Positions 42,975 to 51,531 of a DNA stretch of 59,588 nt are shown in pieces. Within the stretch, counting starts at the first letter, position 1. Each line of letters opens with the position of its first letter. Origin of the DNA: JAJFFW01 sp038531315 (GTDB lineage Bacteria; Pseudomonadota; Alphaproteobacteria; Caulobacterales; Parvularculaceae); assembly GCA_038531315.1 (NCBI GenBank), contig JBCBBT010000017.1:1-59588 (forward strand), read 5' to 3'. A model generated the notes under the pieces. That model saw nothing but the letters and a program-made list of their open reading frames with translations. It searched no databases and was not told the origin of the DNA. Position numbers and translations under genes: made by a program.

Positions 42975-43622
42975 TCAGGAAACGGAACAATCCGGCGGCG
43001 CCCAACCGGCGCCGCGCAGAAGATTGACGGTCTCATAAAGCGGCAAGCCGACGACGCTTGAATAAGACCCGACAAGCGCAATCACATGCGCGGCAAACGC
43101 GCCTTGTATCGCGTAGCCGCCGGCTTTGCCTTCCCACTCGCCGCCTTCAAGATAGGCCTCGATATCGCAAGAGCTGAGGCGGCGAACTTTAACGCGGGTC
43201 TCAACAATTCGATGAATAGTGCGATGACGAGTGTGATGACGAGTGCGGCGCTCGCCGGCGTCGCCCGGCGCTTGCCCGCCCGGCGCGGCCAGCGCGACGC
43301 CGGTATAAACCCGGTGCGCGCGACCGGACAGTCTCTCAAGACAGGCGCGCGCAGCCTCGCGGTCTTCCGTTTTCGGAAGAATCGACCGTCCGCACGCCAC
43401 CGCCGTATCGGCCGCCAGCACAAAAGCGCCTTCCTCGCGCGCCGCGACGGCGGCGGCTTTTTCCACCGCGAGCCGCCCTGCATACAGCCGCGGCAATTCG
43501 TTTTTGGTCGGGGTCTCGTCGATGTCCGCAGGCGAGACGCGGTCCGGTACGACGCCCACCTGCGCCAGCAATGACAGGCGGCGCGGCGATGCGCTTGCGA
43601 GGACGAGCGGCGGCGTCACCAT
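42975..43622 (-). CDS. maf: Maf-like nucleotide pyrophosphatase, with repeat-derived insert
   Basis: 215 residues. The Maf signature SASPRR is at the N-terminus (LVLASASPRRLSLL), with AADTAVACG (the substrate Asp) and the C-terminal GKAGGYAIQG...VGSYSSVVGLPLYE. Maf enzymes hydrolyse non-canonical or specific NTPs and affect septation. Compared with the family it has an extra His/Arg/Thr-rich stretch (RTRHHTRHRTIH) around residues 130-142, encoded by a 12-bp tandem repeat. Start 43622 (MVTPPLVLAS). It lies between infA (52 bases) and the RNase G gene in the conserved order. Confidence 0.93.
   Translation of the reverse strand: MVTPPLVLASASPRRLSLLAQVGVVPDRVSPADIDETPTKNELPRLYAGRLAVEKAAAVAAREEGAFVLAADTAVACGRSILPKTEDREAARACLERLSGRAHRVYTGVALAAPGGQAPGDAGERRTRHHTRHRTIHRIVETRVKVRRLSSCDIEAYLEGGEWEGKAGGYAIQGAFAAHVIALVGSYSSVVGLPLYETVNLLRGAGWAPPDCSVS
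43210..43248. repeat. 12-bp tandem repeat inside maf
   Basis: Imperfect tandem GTGCGATGACGA / GTGTGATGACGA / GTGCGG. It is in frame with maf and produces the His/Arg/Thr-rich insert. Confidence 0.7.
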
Positions 43623-43674
43623 GGCCGCCCCCGAAGCGCGTGCGCCTGCGCCGGACGCTGACAACGCCGCATGC

Positions 43675-43893
43675 TTATTTGAAGCGGTAGGTGATGCGCC
43701 CCTTGGTCAGGTCGTAAGGCGTCATTTCGACGAGCACCTTGTCGCCGGCGAGAACACGGATGCGGTTCTTGCGCATCTTGCCCGCCGTGTGCGCAATGAT
43801 CTCGTGCTCATTTTCGAGTTTCACGCGGAACGTCGCGTTCGGCAGCAATTCTTCCACCGTGCCTTCAAACTCAAGAAGTTCTTCTTTCGCCAT
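43675..43893 (-). CDS. infA: translation initiation factor IF-1
   Basis: 72 residues, a complete IF-1 OB fold: MAKEELLEFEGTVEELLPNA, HEIIAHTAGKMRKNRIRV and LTKGRITYRFK. It binds the ribosomal A site during initiation. It lies between the phosphatase gene (167 bases upstream, which likely contains its own promoter) and maf. Confidence 0.98.
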   Translation of the reverse strand: MAKEELLEFEGTVEELLPNATFRVKLENEHEIIAHTAGKMRKNRIRVLAGDKVLVEMTPYDLTKGRITYRFK

Positions 43894-44060
43894 GCAGTCC
43901 TCAGTTGCCGCCGCACGTTCGTGACGCCATGGCGATCATGATCGGGTCAAAACAGGCAAGGCGCCCGCTCCCCCGCGTTTTTCAAGACGCCGGAAAATGG
44001 GGGCGTGCTCGGCAAAAATCAAGCGTTTTGGCGTCGCGCAAACGCAAAACCCGGCCGGCC

Positions 44061-44501
44061 CTAGCGGGCGAACCGTAAATCGACGTCGAACCGTTGCTCC
44101 AGCCGTTCAGCGAGGGTCTCGCGCGCCTTGCGGTAGGCCGCCATCACCTCATCGCGGTCCGCGCGCTCGCTTGAGGGGTTGGCGACTTCCCATAACTCAA
44201 CACGTTCCAACGGCAGGAACCGGCGCGCCTCGCCGGCGGCTTCCGGCGTCAGCGCGACAATGACGTCAAACTTTTCAAGATCGAGCGTCTTCATCGCCTT
44301 CGGTTCGTGATCCTCGAGCGTAACGCCGATTTCCTGCATCACCGCTTCGGCGAACGGATCGAGCCAGCCCTCGTAAACGCCGGCTGAATCGACGTGAAAA
44401 CCTTCCGGCGCAACGGCGCGCAACAGCGCCGCCGCCATCGGCGAGCGAACCGAATTCATGTTGCATACGAACAAAACGCTTTTTGTCGGTGACGGTTTCA
44501 A
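44061..44501 (-). CDS. low-molecular-weight phosphotyrosine-phosphatase-like protein
   Basis: 146 residues. The P-loop is CNMNSVRS (C-x5-R-S) at the N-terminus, after KSVLFV. The family Asp-Pro acid occurs late as VANPSSE, where the canonical DP is replaced by NP, so catalysis may be altered. The close homologues are the arsenate-reductase-like / LMW-PTP proteins conserved downstream of hisD and UPF0262 in Alphaproteobacteria. It is 16 bases after the UPF0262 stop, in the same unit. The substrate is unknown. Confidence 0.85.
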   Translation of the reverse strand: MKPSPTKSVLFVCNMNSVRSPMAAALLRAVAPEGFHVDSAGVYEGWLDPFAEAVMQEIGVTLEDHEPKAMKTLDLEKFDVIVALTPEAAGEARRFLPLERVELWEVANPSSERADRDEVMAAYRKARETLAERLEQRFDVDLRFAR

Positions 44502-44517
44502 TGCAAAATGGCCCGCT

Positions 44518-45000
44518 CTATCTCATGTGAAAGCTGCAGATCAGCGTAAACAGCCGCCGCGCCGTGTTGAGATCGACTTTGATCTTGTCTTCAAGGCGTT
44601 CGATTAAAATCTCCGAGCCTTCATTGTGCATCCCGCGGCGCGCCATATCGATGGTCTCAATCTGCGCGGGCGCAGCGTTGCGGATGGCGTCGTAATAACT
44701 CTCACACAGCAGGAAATAGTCTTTGATGATCTTGCGGAACGGCGTCATCGACAGATGCACCTGGCCGAGCGCGTCGCCGCCTTCCTTGCGCACGTCGAAG
44801 ACGAGCCGGCGCTCGACATTCGAAAGATAAAGCTCGAACGGCCCCTCGCCGGCGCCGTGGGGCTCAAAATAATTATCCTCTAACAGATCATAAATCGCGA
44901 CTTTGCGTTCATGTTCGATGTCCGCCGTCGCGCGCGCGAGCGAACGCTCGTCAAGATCGATCTTGACGATGCGGAACCCCGGTGACTTCTCCTCGCTCAT
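44518..45000 (-). CDS. UPF0262 family protein
   Basis: 160 residues, conserved almost only in Alphaproteobacteria: RIVKIDLDERSLARATADIEHERKVAI, LSMTPFRKIIKDYFLLCESYY and IDMARRGMHNEGSEIL. No enzymatic motif is recognised. It sits between hisD and the phosphatase gene in the standard order, which strongly supports the taxonomic assignment. Confidence 0.92.
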   Translation of the reverse strand: MSEEKSPGFRIVKIDLDERSLARATADIEHERKVAIYDLLEDNYFEPHGAGEGPFELYLSNVERRLVFDVRKEGGDALGQVHLSMTPFRKIIKDYFLLCESYYDAIRNAAPAQIETIDMARRGMHNEGSEILIERLEDKIKVDLNTARRLFTLICSFHMR

Positions 45001-45165
45001 ACGCGCCCGCTGTTGCCCCTTCGCGCGCCCTCGCCGCCCGCGACCGGAAAATCATGACGCTATTGTGTTAAGCGAATATCAGCCCCCGTGACAATGCTGC
45101 GATAACGCCGCCGATAATGCCGCCAAAGATCTCGCCGCCGGCGCATGAGCGGCGGGCGCCGGCGC

Positions 45166-46467
45166 TTAAGACCCCGGTTTTTCGAGGCGCAGGCGAACCG
45201 AGCGGGCGTGCGACGGCAGGCCTTCAGCATCGGCGAGCAAGGCCGCAGCGGGGCCAATCTTCGCCAGCGCAGCGGCGTCACAGCCAATCAGCGAGGTGCG
45301 CTTTAGAAAATCGAAAACCGACAGACCGGAAGCAAATCGCGCGCCCCCGCCGGTCGGGAGCACATGATCGGGGCCCGCCACATAATCGCCGACCGCCTCG
45401 GGCGTATGCTTGCCGAGGAAAATGGCCCCCGCATTGCGGATCGCAAGCGCCAGCGCCGTGGGGTCCGCAACCGCAAGCTCCAGATGTTCCGGCGCGATCC
45501 GGTCGACAAGCGCCGGCGCGTCGGCGAGCGTTTCGACAATCACGATGGCGGAGTTGTCCCGCCACGCGGCGCCGGCGATCGCCGAACGCGGCGAGACGTC
45601 AAGCTGCGCGGCGACCGCCGCCGCAACGGCGCCGGCGAAGTCGGCGCTGTCCGTGATCAGGATGCTCTGCGACGAGGGATCATGTTCGGCCTGGCTCAGA
45701 AGATCAGCGGCGATCCAGTCCGGATCGTTATCCGCGTCCGCAACCACCAGAATTTCCGACGGACCCGCAACGCTGTCGATCCCGACATGGCCGAATACCT
45801 GACGTTTTGCTTCCGCGACATAGGCATTGCCCGGCCCCACGATGACATCGACCGCGGCGATGGGGCCGGCGCCAAAGGCGAGCGCGCCAATCGCCTGCGC
45901 GCCGCCGATCGCATAGACCTCGTCAACGCCGGCGATATGCGCGGCGGCAAGCACCGCGTCGTTCCAGACGCCGCCTGTTACCGGGGTCGTCATGGCGAGA
46001 CGCGCAACGCCCGCAACCTTCGCCGGGATCGCATTCATCAACACACTCGACGGATAAGCCGCCCGCCCGCCCGGCGCGTAGAGGCCAGCGGCGGCCATCG
46101 CCGTCCAGCGCCAGCCTAACGCAACGCCCTCTTGATCCGTATAGGATACATCTTGCGGCACTTGTCTTTCGTGATAGGCCCTGATCCTGTCAGCCGCGAA
46201 CTGCAAGGCCTCACGCAATCCGGGATCAATCGCCTCCATGGCTTGCCGCAAGCGCGCCGGCGCCACGCATACGGTGTCCGCCGTCACTTCGTGGCCGTCA
46301 AAGCGCGCGGTCAGGGCGGCGACGGCGTCAAATCCCCGCGCTCTTACATCGGCGAGGATCGCCGCCACAGCGCCTGAAACGTCTTCGCCGTCAGCACGGT
46401 CTTTTTTCAAAAAGGCGTCGAACCTGGCCGCAAAGCCATCCGTACGCGCATCGAGCATCGCCGCCAT
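45166..46467 (-). CDS. hisD: histidinol dehydrogenase
   Basis: 433-residue zinc enzyme for the last two steps of histidine biosynthesis (L-histidinol to histidine with 2 NAD). Motifs: YAPGGRAAYPSSVLMNAIPA, DVIVGPGNAYVAEAKRQVFG, the zinc Gln/His in LSQAEHDPSSQS, HLELA, DYVAGPDHVLPTGGGARF (Asp/His), and the C-terminal SHARSV. Start 46467 (MAAMLDART) lies 4 bases after the DUF2948 stop, so the two are coupled. Confidence 0.97.
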   Translation of the reverse strand: MAAMLDARTDGFAARFDAFLKKDRADGEDVSGAVAAILADVRARGFDAVAALTARFDGHEVTADTVCVAPARLRQAMEAIDPGLREALQFAADRIRAYHERQVPQDVSYTDQEGVALGWRWTAMAAAGLYAPGGRAAYPSSVLMNAIPAKVAGVARLAMTTPVTGGVWNDAVLAAAHIAGVDEVYAIGGAQAIGALAFGAGPIAAVDVIVGPGNAYVAEAKRQVFGHVGIDSVAGPSEILVVADADNDPDWIAADLLSQAEHDPSSQSILITDSADFAGAVAAAVAAQLDVSPRSAIAGAAWRDNSAIVIVETLADAPALVDRIAPEHLELAVADPTALALAIRNAGAIFLGKHTPEAVGDYVAGPDHVLPTGGGARFASGLSVFDFLKRTSLIGCDAAALAKIGPAAALLADAEGLPSHARSVRLRLEKPGS

Positions 46468-46471
46468 GGCG

Positions 46472-46924
46472 TTACGCCTCGTGATCCGGGCGCGAGCGCG
46501 TGCGCCATGGCTCCGACATGTCGCGCATCGCCGCATTGAGACTTTCAACGGTCAGTTCAATCGCGCCGCCGCCGGCAAGATCGAGGCGGATCAGCCCGCC
46601 CCCGTCTTCGCCTTCCTCAAAGCGGATCGCCAGCAATTCAACAACCGCGTCGCGCGCTTCGAGCCGCAGATTGCGCTCGCGCACCGCCATGACGTCGTCA
46701 AAATGAGCCCCGGCGCGCACCCGCGCGAACGGCCCATGGCCGCGGGCCGTCGCACATTCCCAGACAAAGCGGTTGGCGACGAACGCAAAACGGCGCGCCT
46801 GTTTGAGATAGGCGAAATCGCCGACCTTCATTACCGCATCCTGAAAACTCGCCGAAAAGACCTTCAGGTCTTCAGCCGTCTCCGCCGTCATTTTCAGGGG
46901 TTTGTAATTGCGCAGGCTCGCCAT
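46472..46924 (-). CDS. DUF2948 family protein
   Basis: 150 residues. Family features are LKMTAETAEDLKVFSASFQDAV, RRFAFVANRFVWE and the C-terminal LNAAMRDMSEPWRTRSRPDHE. The function is unknown. It is regularly found between murA and hisD in Alphaproteobacteria and here is tightly packed with hisD (4-base gap) and 29 bases behind murA. Confidence 0.92.
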   Translation of the reverse strand: MASLRNYKPLKMTAETAEDLKVFSASFQDAVMKVGDFAYLKQARRFAFVANRFVWECATARGHGPFARVRAGAHFDDVMAVRERNLRLEARDAVVELLAIRFEEGEDGGGLIRLDLAGGGAIELTVESLNAAMRDMSEPWRTRSRPDHEA

Positions 46925-46953
46925 AGATCAACGTGTTTTTCCAATATACGCGA

Positions 46954-48213
46954 TTATTCGCTGACGCGTTCAATCAGCGCGCCGACATTTTGAAGCTTTT
47001 CTTCCAGCCGTTCAAAGCCCCGGTCAAGGTGATAAACGCGGTTGATCATGGACTGGCCCTCCGCGCCGAGCGCGGCGATCACGAGCGACATCGACGCGCG
47101 CAGATCGGTCGCCATCACCGGCGCGCCTTTCAGCCGCGGCTTGCCTTTTACTGTCGCCGTCTGTCCGTCAACGGAGATATCGGCGCCCATGCGCGCAAGC
47201 TCGGGCGCATGCATGAAACGGTTTTCAAAAATCGTCTCCTTGATCACAGAAGCGCCGTCCGCCGTCGTCATCATGGCCATGAACTGCGCCTGCAGGTCGG
47301 TGGCGAGCCCCGGATAGGGCTGCGTGACGATGTTCACCGCCTTGCAGCGCGCGCCCGGCCGGGCGACGCGCACCGCCTCCGCCTCCTGCGCCAGCGTCAG
47401 CCCCGCTTCTTCGAGCGCGCTGACCGCCGCGCCCAGAAGATCGAGCCGCGTGTTCTGCAACGTCACCTCACCGCCAGTGACGCCGACCGCCATGGCGTAG
47501 GCGCCCGTCTCAATCCGGTCCGGCAACACCCGGTGGCGCGCGCCGCTGAGCCGGTCGACGCCCTCGATGGTCATCGTCGCGCGGCCGGCGCCGTCGATTT
47601 TGGCGCCCATGGCGATCAGGCAATCGGCGAGATCGGCGATTTCCGGCTCGCGGGCCGCATTGGCGAGGACCGTCTCGCCCTTCGCAAGCACCGCGGCGAG
47701 CATGGCGTGTTCCGTCGCGCCGACCGAGACGAAGGGAAAATCTATCCGCGCGCCGTGGAGACCGTCGGGCGCCGCGGCGTTCACATAGCCCTCATCGAGA
47801 TCGATGGTTGCGCCCATGGCGGTGAGCGCTTTCAGGTGCAAGTCGACAGGGCGCGCGCCGATGGCGCACCCGCCGGGCAGCGAGACCCGGGCCTTGCCTT
47901 CGCGAGCGATCAGCGGCCCGAGCACATTGAACGAGGCGCGCATCTTCCGCACAAGATCGTACGGCGCCTCGGTCGAGGTGATCTCCGGCACGTGCAGTTC
48001 GAGCGTCGCATCATCAAAGGCGGCGCGCGCGCCATGTTGTTCAAGAAGCTTGATCAACATCAACACGTCGGCGAGACGCGGCGTATTGTCGATCACGAGC
48101 GGCTCGTCGGTCAAAAGCGCCGCCACCATCAACTTCAGGGCGGAATTCTTCGCACCCGAAATCGGTATGTCGCCAAACAGCGGCCGCCCGCCGATGATCG
48201 CCAGTTTATCCAT
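46954..48213 (-). CDS. murA: UDP-N-acetylglucosamine 1-carboxyvinyltransferase
   Basis: 419 residues, the standard MurA length. The enzyme adds enolpyruvate from PEP to UDP-GlcNAc, the first committed step of peptidoglycan synthesis. Visible are GAKNSALKLMVAALLT (Lys22-type), PGGCAIGARPVDLHL with the catalytic Cys (fosfomycin target), EHAMLAAVLAKGET and PGLATDLQAQFMA. Cys rather than Asp at the catalytic site predicts fosfomycin sensitivity at the target level. It heads the minus-strand block running towards yacG. A small protein gene lies 80 bases upstream. Confidence 0.97.
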   Translation of the reverse strand: MDKLAIIGGRPLFGDIPISGAKNSALKLMVAALLTDEPLVIDNTPRLADVLMLIKLLEQHGARAAFDDATLELHVPEITSTEAPYDLVRKMRASFNVLGPLIAREGKARVSLPGGCAIGARPVDLHLKALTAMGATIDLDEGYVNAAAPDGLHGARIDFPFVSVGATEHAMLAAVLAKGETVLANAAREPEIADLADCLIAMGAKIDGAGRATMTIEGVDRLSGARHRVLPDRIETGAYAMAVGVTGGEVTLQNTRLDLLGAAVSALEEAGLTLAQEAEAVRVARPGARCKAVNIVTQPYPGLATDLQAQFMAMMTTADGASVIKETIFENRFMHAPELARMGADISVDGQTATVKGKPRLKGAPVMATDLRASMSLVIAALGAEGQSMINRVYHLDRGFERLEEKLQNVGALIERVSE

Positions 48214-48293
48214 AACGTTACCAATACTTTCCTGGCTGGACTTTTATAACTGAACGGCGCCCGCACGGGGCGGCGCAGCCGCGCGTCCGGCCC

Positions 48294-48512
48294 CTAATCC
48301 GATTGTTTGCGGCGGCGCAGATTGGCGCGCAACGCCTCGGCGAGCCTTTCTTCCCGGTCCGCCTTTTTTGAGGCCGCGCCATGGCCATGGCGGGACGCTT
48401 GGTCATCGCGGGACACTTGACGGTCGGACACGTCTTCCGCCGGGCCAGCGCCCTGATCGCGCAATGGCGTCTCGCCGCCCTCGGCGTCCTGAATTTTTTC
48501 CGGTTTCGACAT
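48294..48512 (-). CDS. small conserved alphaproteobacterial protein (LRANLRRRK type)
   Basis: 72 residues. A disordered Asp/Gln/Arg-rich N-terminal part is followed by a conserved end, REERLAEALRANLRRRKQSD, which I recognise from short hypothetical proteins next to murA in many Alphaproteobacteria. Start 48512 (MSKPEKIQDAEGG). No function is known; the basic amphipathic end could contact nucleic acid or ribosomes. Confidence 0.7.
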   Translation of the reverse strand: MSKPEKIQDAEGGETPLRDQGAGPAEDVSDRQVSRDDQASRHGHGAASKKADREERLAEALRANLRRRKQSD

Positions 48513-48712
48513 GAGCCGGGACCATAAGCGCGGCGCATTGCGGGTCAAGCTGGCGCGCCCGTTTAAAGTGAAGGCGCGCTGGCGCAAATCCGGCGTCGCG
48601 GCCGCCGCAGCGCCAAATTGATCGCTCGGGGCGCTTTTCAAGCCGGCCCGCCCACGCTATACCGCCGCTCTTGTCAGCGCCGGGCCGACGGTTCCGCCCC
48701 CGCTGCCTCAGC

Positions 48713-48787
48713 GCCGCGGTAGCTCAGTGGTAGAGCGCACCCTTGGTAAGGGTGAGGCCGAGAGTTCAATTCTCTCTCGCGGCACCA
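48713..48787 (+). tRNA. tRNA-Thr (GGT)
   Basis: 75 bases. Acceptor GCCGCGG pairs with TCGCGGC (one G-T), D arm GCTC/GAGC, anticodon stem CACCC/GGGTG with loop TTGGTAA (anticodon GGT), T loop TTCAATT, CCA encoded. Confidence 0.97.
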
Positions 48788-48889
48788 TTTTTTTCCCTCA
48801 CAGGTCGTCGTATCGCGCCGTCATCCGTCTTTGCCGCCGGCGTCGCAGAAGGGCGGCTGGCGTCGCAAAAGCGCAGCGCGCCCCCCGCC

Positions 48890-51109
48890 TTAAAACCGCC
48901 CGCTGACCGTGAAGCGCGCATTGGTCGGGGCGCCGGTTGAGATATTGTCGTTTGAATGGGCGTCGGGGAAGTAATCTGTGTTCGTCAGATTTTCGATGTT
49001 CACCTGCAGGCGCACCGAATCGCTCAAATCATAAAACAACGCCGCATCAAGGCGCGTATAGCCGGGGATTTCAACGGCGTTGTTTTCCACCGCAAAATAG
49101 GACGACTGGTGCGTCACGCCGAGCCCGAGCGACAGGCGCGCGCTCGCCTGAAACTCATTCCACGCCGAGACCATGAACTCCGGCGTCTGGCGCGTCCGGT
49201 TGCCGTCAAAGGTCCCCCCATCGACAACGCCGTCGAGATAGGAAAACCCGCCGTTTACGGACCAGCGATCGGTGAGACGCCCGGTAAGCGACAGCTCGAC
49301 GCCCTGCGTGACGACGCCCGGCAAGACAATGGCGTTGCCGACATCGAGCGGGTCAACGGTAACGGCGCTTTCGCGCTCCAGCCGGAAAAGAGCCACCGTT
49401 GCGCTGAGCGCGCGCGTGATGTCCCACTTTGCGCCGACTTCGAAATTCTGCGAGCGCTGCGGCGCGGCCGCCTCATTTGTCAGATCGAGGGTCAAAAACT
49501 GTTCGCCCGACCGCGGCAGGAAACTTTCGCTATAGCTGCCATAGAGGGAGATGTTTTGCGCCGGCTTCAAAATCAGGCCGAAGCGCGGCGAGACTTCATT
49601 GTCGACGCGGGCGAGAAAGCCGTCATTTTGATCGTCTGCGCCGTCATTGACCTCGATAAAGTCGACGACCTCAATGTCGAACCGGTCCCAGCGCACGCCG
49701 GCGACGAGCTTCAGCCAGTCCGTCAGATCGATCTGATCCTGGGCGTAGACCGACGTGATGGTTACCTGCGAGTCGCGATCGCGGTTGAGATCGACAAAAG
49801 CGAATGGCGGAATGGTCAACGGGTCGGTGAACAGGAACTCAACCTGATCATCGTCGCTCGCCTCATCGAAGACGCCGTCTGCGTTCGCCGGATCGAAAAA
49901 CGGCGCGCCCGCATTGTCGAACAGATTGTCGAGGCGCGCGTTTTGGGTCGACTGGTCGCCATATTCAGCGCCGAACAGGATCGTATGCGCGATGGGCCCG
50001 GTGTCGAACTCGGCGATCAGATTGCCCTGAACGAAGAAATTCTCGCGGTCGGTTTCATCGCGGTAGCCGTCAAGCGTGATGAAATCGCCATCGCTCGCGG
50101 GATCGGGGCGAAAGCCGGCGGCGAAGAGGTTCTGATAGGCTTTGTCATAGTCCGCATACTGCGCTGTCAAATTCCCGCGCAACATGTCGTTGAAAACATG
50201 ATCGATCCGCCCACGCAGGATATGCGCCTCGAATGTGGCGCGATTGTCGCCTGGGGCCAGCGCCTCGGGCGCGCCGAAGAACGTATTGTCAAATCCTTCA
50301 AGCGGCGTATCGGGCCCGCCGGCGACCGGAACCGACGGCACGCCGCGATCAACGACGCGGTCGTCATTGACATATTCATAGGACAGAAGAATTTCAGTGT
50401 CGGGGCCGGCTTTGAACGCGACTGTGGGATTGAAGGCGTATGCGCGCCCGTCGAAGAAGTCGCGGTGATTATCTAGGCCGGTGTAATAGGCGTTGAGCCT
50501 CAGCGCGGCGCTGTCGCCCAGCGCGTAATTGACGTCGCCGCTGAAGAAATGCTCGCCGAACGTATCGACGCTCGCCACATAGCCGCCGAAAACGGCGCCG
50601 AATTCAGGGCGCTTGCTGACGCGGTTGATGACGCCGCCGGTGCCGCCGCGCCCGAACAACAAGGCGTTGGCGCCGCGCAGAACTTCGATCTGTTCAAGAT
50701 TGTAGAGCGGGCGGAAATACTGAACGTCGTCGCGAATGCCGTCGATGAAAAAGTCGGCCGTCGACAGCCCGCCGCGGATCACAATCGCATCGCGATGGCC
50801 CTCGCCCTGACTGATCGAAACGCCCGGCGTATAGCGCGTCACGTCGCCGATGCTCGTGAAGCCCTGATTGGCGATTTGCGTCGCATCGATGATCGACAGG
50901 CTTTGGGGCACGTCGATGATCGGCGTCGGGGTTTTGACCGCATTGATCTTATCGAGCGACAAAAACCGGCCGACAACGACGATCTCATCGTCTTTGGCGT
51001 TGTCGTAAACGGTGCGGGCGGTCGCCGCGTCGTCGGTGAGCGCGCTTGCGCTCCCGGCCGCTAAAAAGGCGAAAATACTGAACGAAGAAAGGGCCGTGAC
51101 GCGCCGCAT
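48890..51109 (-). CDS. TonB-dependent siderophore receptor (Fiu/FhuE-like)
   Basis: 739 residues. Signal peptide (MRRVTALSSFSIFAFLAAGSASA), TonB box region DEIVVVG, a siderophore-type plug (TPTPIIDVPQSLSIIDATQIANQGFTSIGD, IRGGLSTADFFIDGIRDDVQYFRPLYNLEQIEVLRGANALLFGRGG in pieces), and a 22-strand-type barrel ending NARFTVSGRF. The closest group is catecholate receptors such as Fiu. No periplasmic binding or siderophore synthesis genes are adjacent. A strong Fur box 47 bases upstream predicts iron repression. Confidence 0.93.
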   Translation of the reverse strand: MRRVTALSSFSIFAFLAAGSASALTDDAATARTVYDNAKDDEIVVVGRFLSLDKINAVKTPTPIIDVPQSLSIIDATQIANQGFTSIGDVTRYTPGVSISQGEGHRDAIVIRGGLSTADFFIDGIRDDVQYFRPLYNLEQIEVLRGANALLFGRGGTGGVINRVSKRPEFGAVFGGYVASVDTFGEHFFSGDVNYALGDSAALRLNAYYTGLDNHRDFFDGRAYAFNPTVAFKAGPDTEILLSYEYVNDDRVVDRGVPSVPVAGGPDTPLEGFDNTFFGAPEALAPGDNRATFEAHILRGRIDHVFNDMLRGNLTAQYADYDKAYQNLFAAGFRPDPASDGDFITLDGYRDETDRENFFVQGNLIAEFDTGPIAHTILFGAEYGDQSTQNARLDNLFDNAGAPFFDPANADGVFDEASDDDQVEFLFTDPLTIPPFAFVDLNRDRDSQVTITSVYAQDQIDLTDWLKLVAGVRWDRFDIEVVDFIEVNDGADDQNDGFLARVDNEVSPRFGLILKPAQNISLYGSYSESFLPRSGEQFLTLDLTNEAAAPQRSQNFEVGAKWDITRALSATVALFRLERESAVTVDPLDVGNAIVLPGVVTQGVELSLTGRLTDRWSVNGGFSYLDGVVDGGTFDGNRTRQTPEFMVSAWNEFQASARLSLGLGVTHQSSYFAVENNAVEIPGYTRLDAALFYDLSDSVRLQVNIENLTNTDYFPDAHSNDNISTGAPTNARFTVSGRF

Positions 51110-51155
51110 TATACCTACCTCGAAATACCTGCTCCGCGACGGGTGTATTGCGAAC

Positions 51156-51174
51156 GAAAATGATAATCAATCGC
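51156..51174. promoter_or_regulatory. Fur box upstream of the siderophore receptor
   Basis: GAAAATGATAATCAATCGC matches 15 of 19 positions of the Fur consensus GATAATGATAATCATTATC, with the central AATGATAATCA intact. It lies 47 bases before the receptor start. Confidence 0.88.
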
Positions 51175-51280
51175 AAAAAGAAATTTTTCCTGAAAAAAAT
51201 TTCCCGCCCCCGCCCGTTCAGCGAACCGCGCATGCAACCGTCGCCGCGCGCAGACGCCGAACCGTTGCGCGCCTTAGCCA

Positions 51281-51347
51281 GACATTGCGAGACATTGCGA
51301 GACGTTGCGAGACGTTGCAGGACATTGCGAGACAACATTGCGAAACG
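51281..51347. repeat. 10-bp-period tandem repeat (GACATTGCGA)
   Basis: Five units with exact 10-base phase from 51281: GACATTGCGA twice, GACGTTGCGA, GACGTTGCAG, GACATTGCGA. These are followed by a variant unit carrying a 3-base insertion (GACAACATTGCGA) and a partial GAAAC-like end. Confidence 0.9.
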
Positions 51348-51442
51348 GGGACGCCGCCGCTTCTCACCGGCGCGTCAATGCCGCCTCGAGCTTGGATCGA
51401 AGCTGCATCGAGCCCGGGTCGAAGCCACACCAATGGCGCCGC

Positions 51443-51471
51443 AAAAAAGCCCCGGCGCGAGGCCGGGGCTT
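51443..51471 (-). terminator. rho-independent terminator of lon
   Basis: 10-bp perfect stem AAGCCCCGGC (51447-51456) / GCCGGGGCTT (51462-51471), loop GCGAG, followed by six T on the minus strand (A-run 51443-51448). It lies about 60 bases after the lon stop. Confidence 0.92.
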
Positions 51472-51531
51472 ATTCTGGTCAGACGTTTTCCGATACGCGA
51501 TGCGCGCGCCGCATCAGCATCGCCCGCGCGC

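Larger units (their letters stand above)
51110..51531. other. 422-base intergenic region: siderophore receptor promoter and lon 3' region
   Basis: Contains the Fur box, an AT-rich patch (51165-51205), a 10-bp-period tandem repeat and the lon terminator. No gene is seen. Frames across the repeat shift because 10 is not a multiple of three. Confidence 0.7.

Noticed and set aside
48956..50476. Long plus-strand open frame antisense to the siderophore receptor
   Set aside because: High-GC codon bias opens the opposite strand; the product is Arg/Asp/Ile-rich with no domain. The same applies to long antisense frames at 2837-4243, 46933-48249, 51631-53697 and 54358-55740.
51281..51347. Possible CRISPR array
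   Set aside because: The repeat is 10 bp with no spacers and there are no cas genes; it is a simple tandem repeat.
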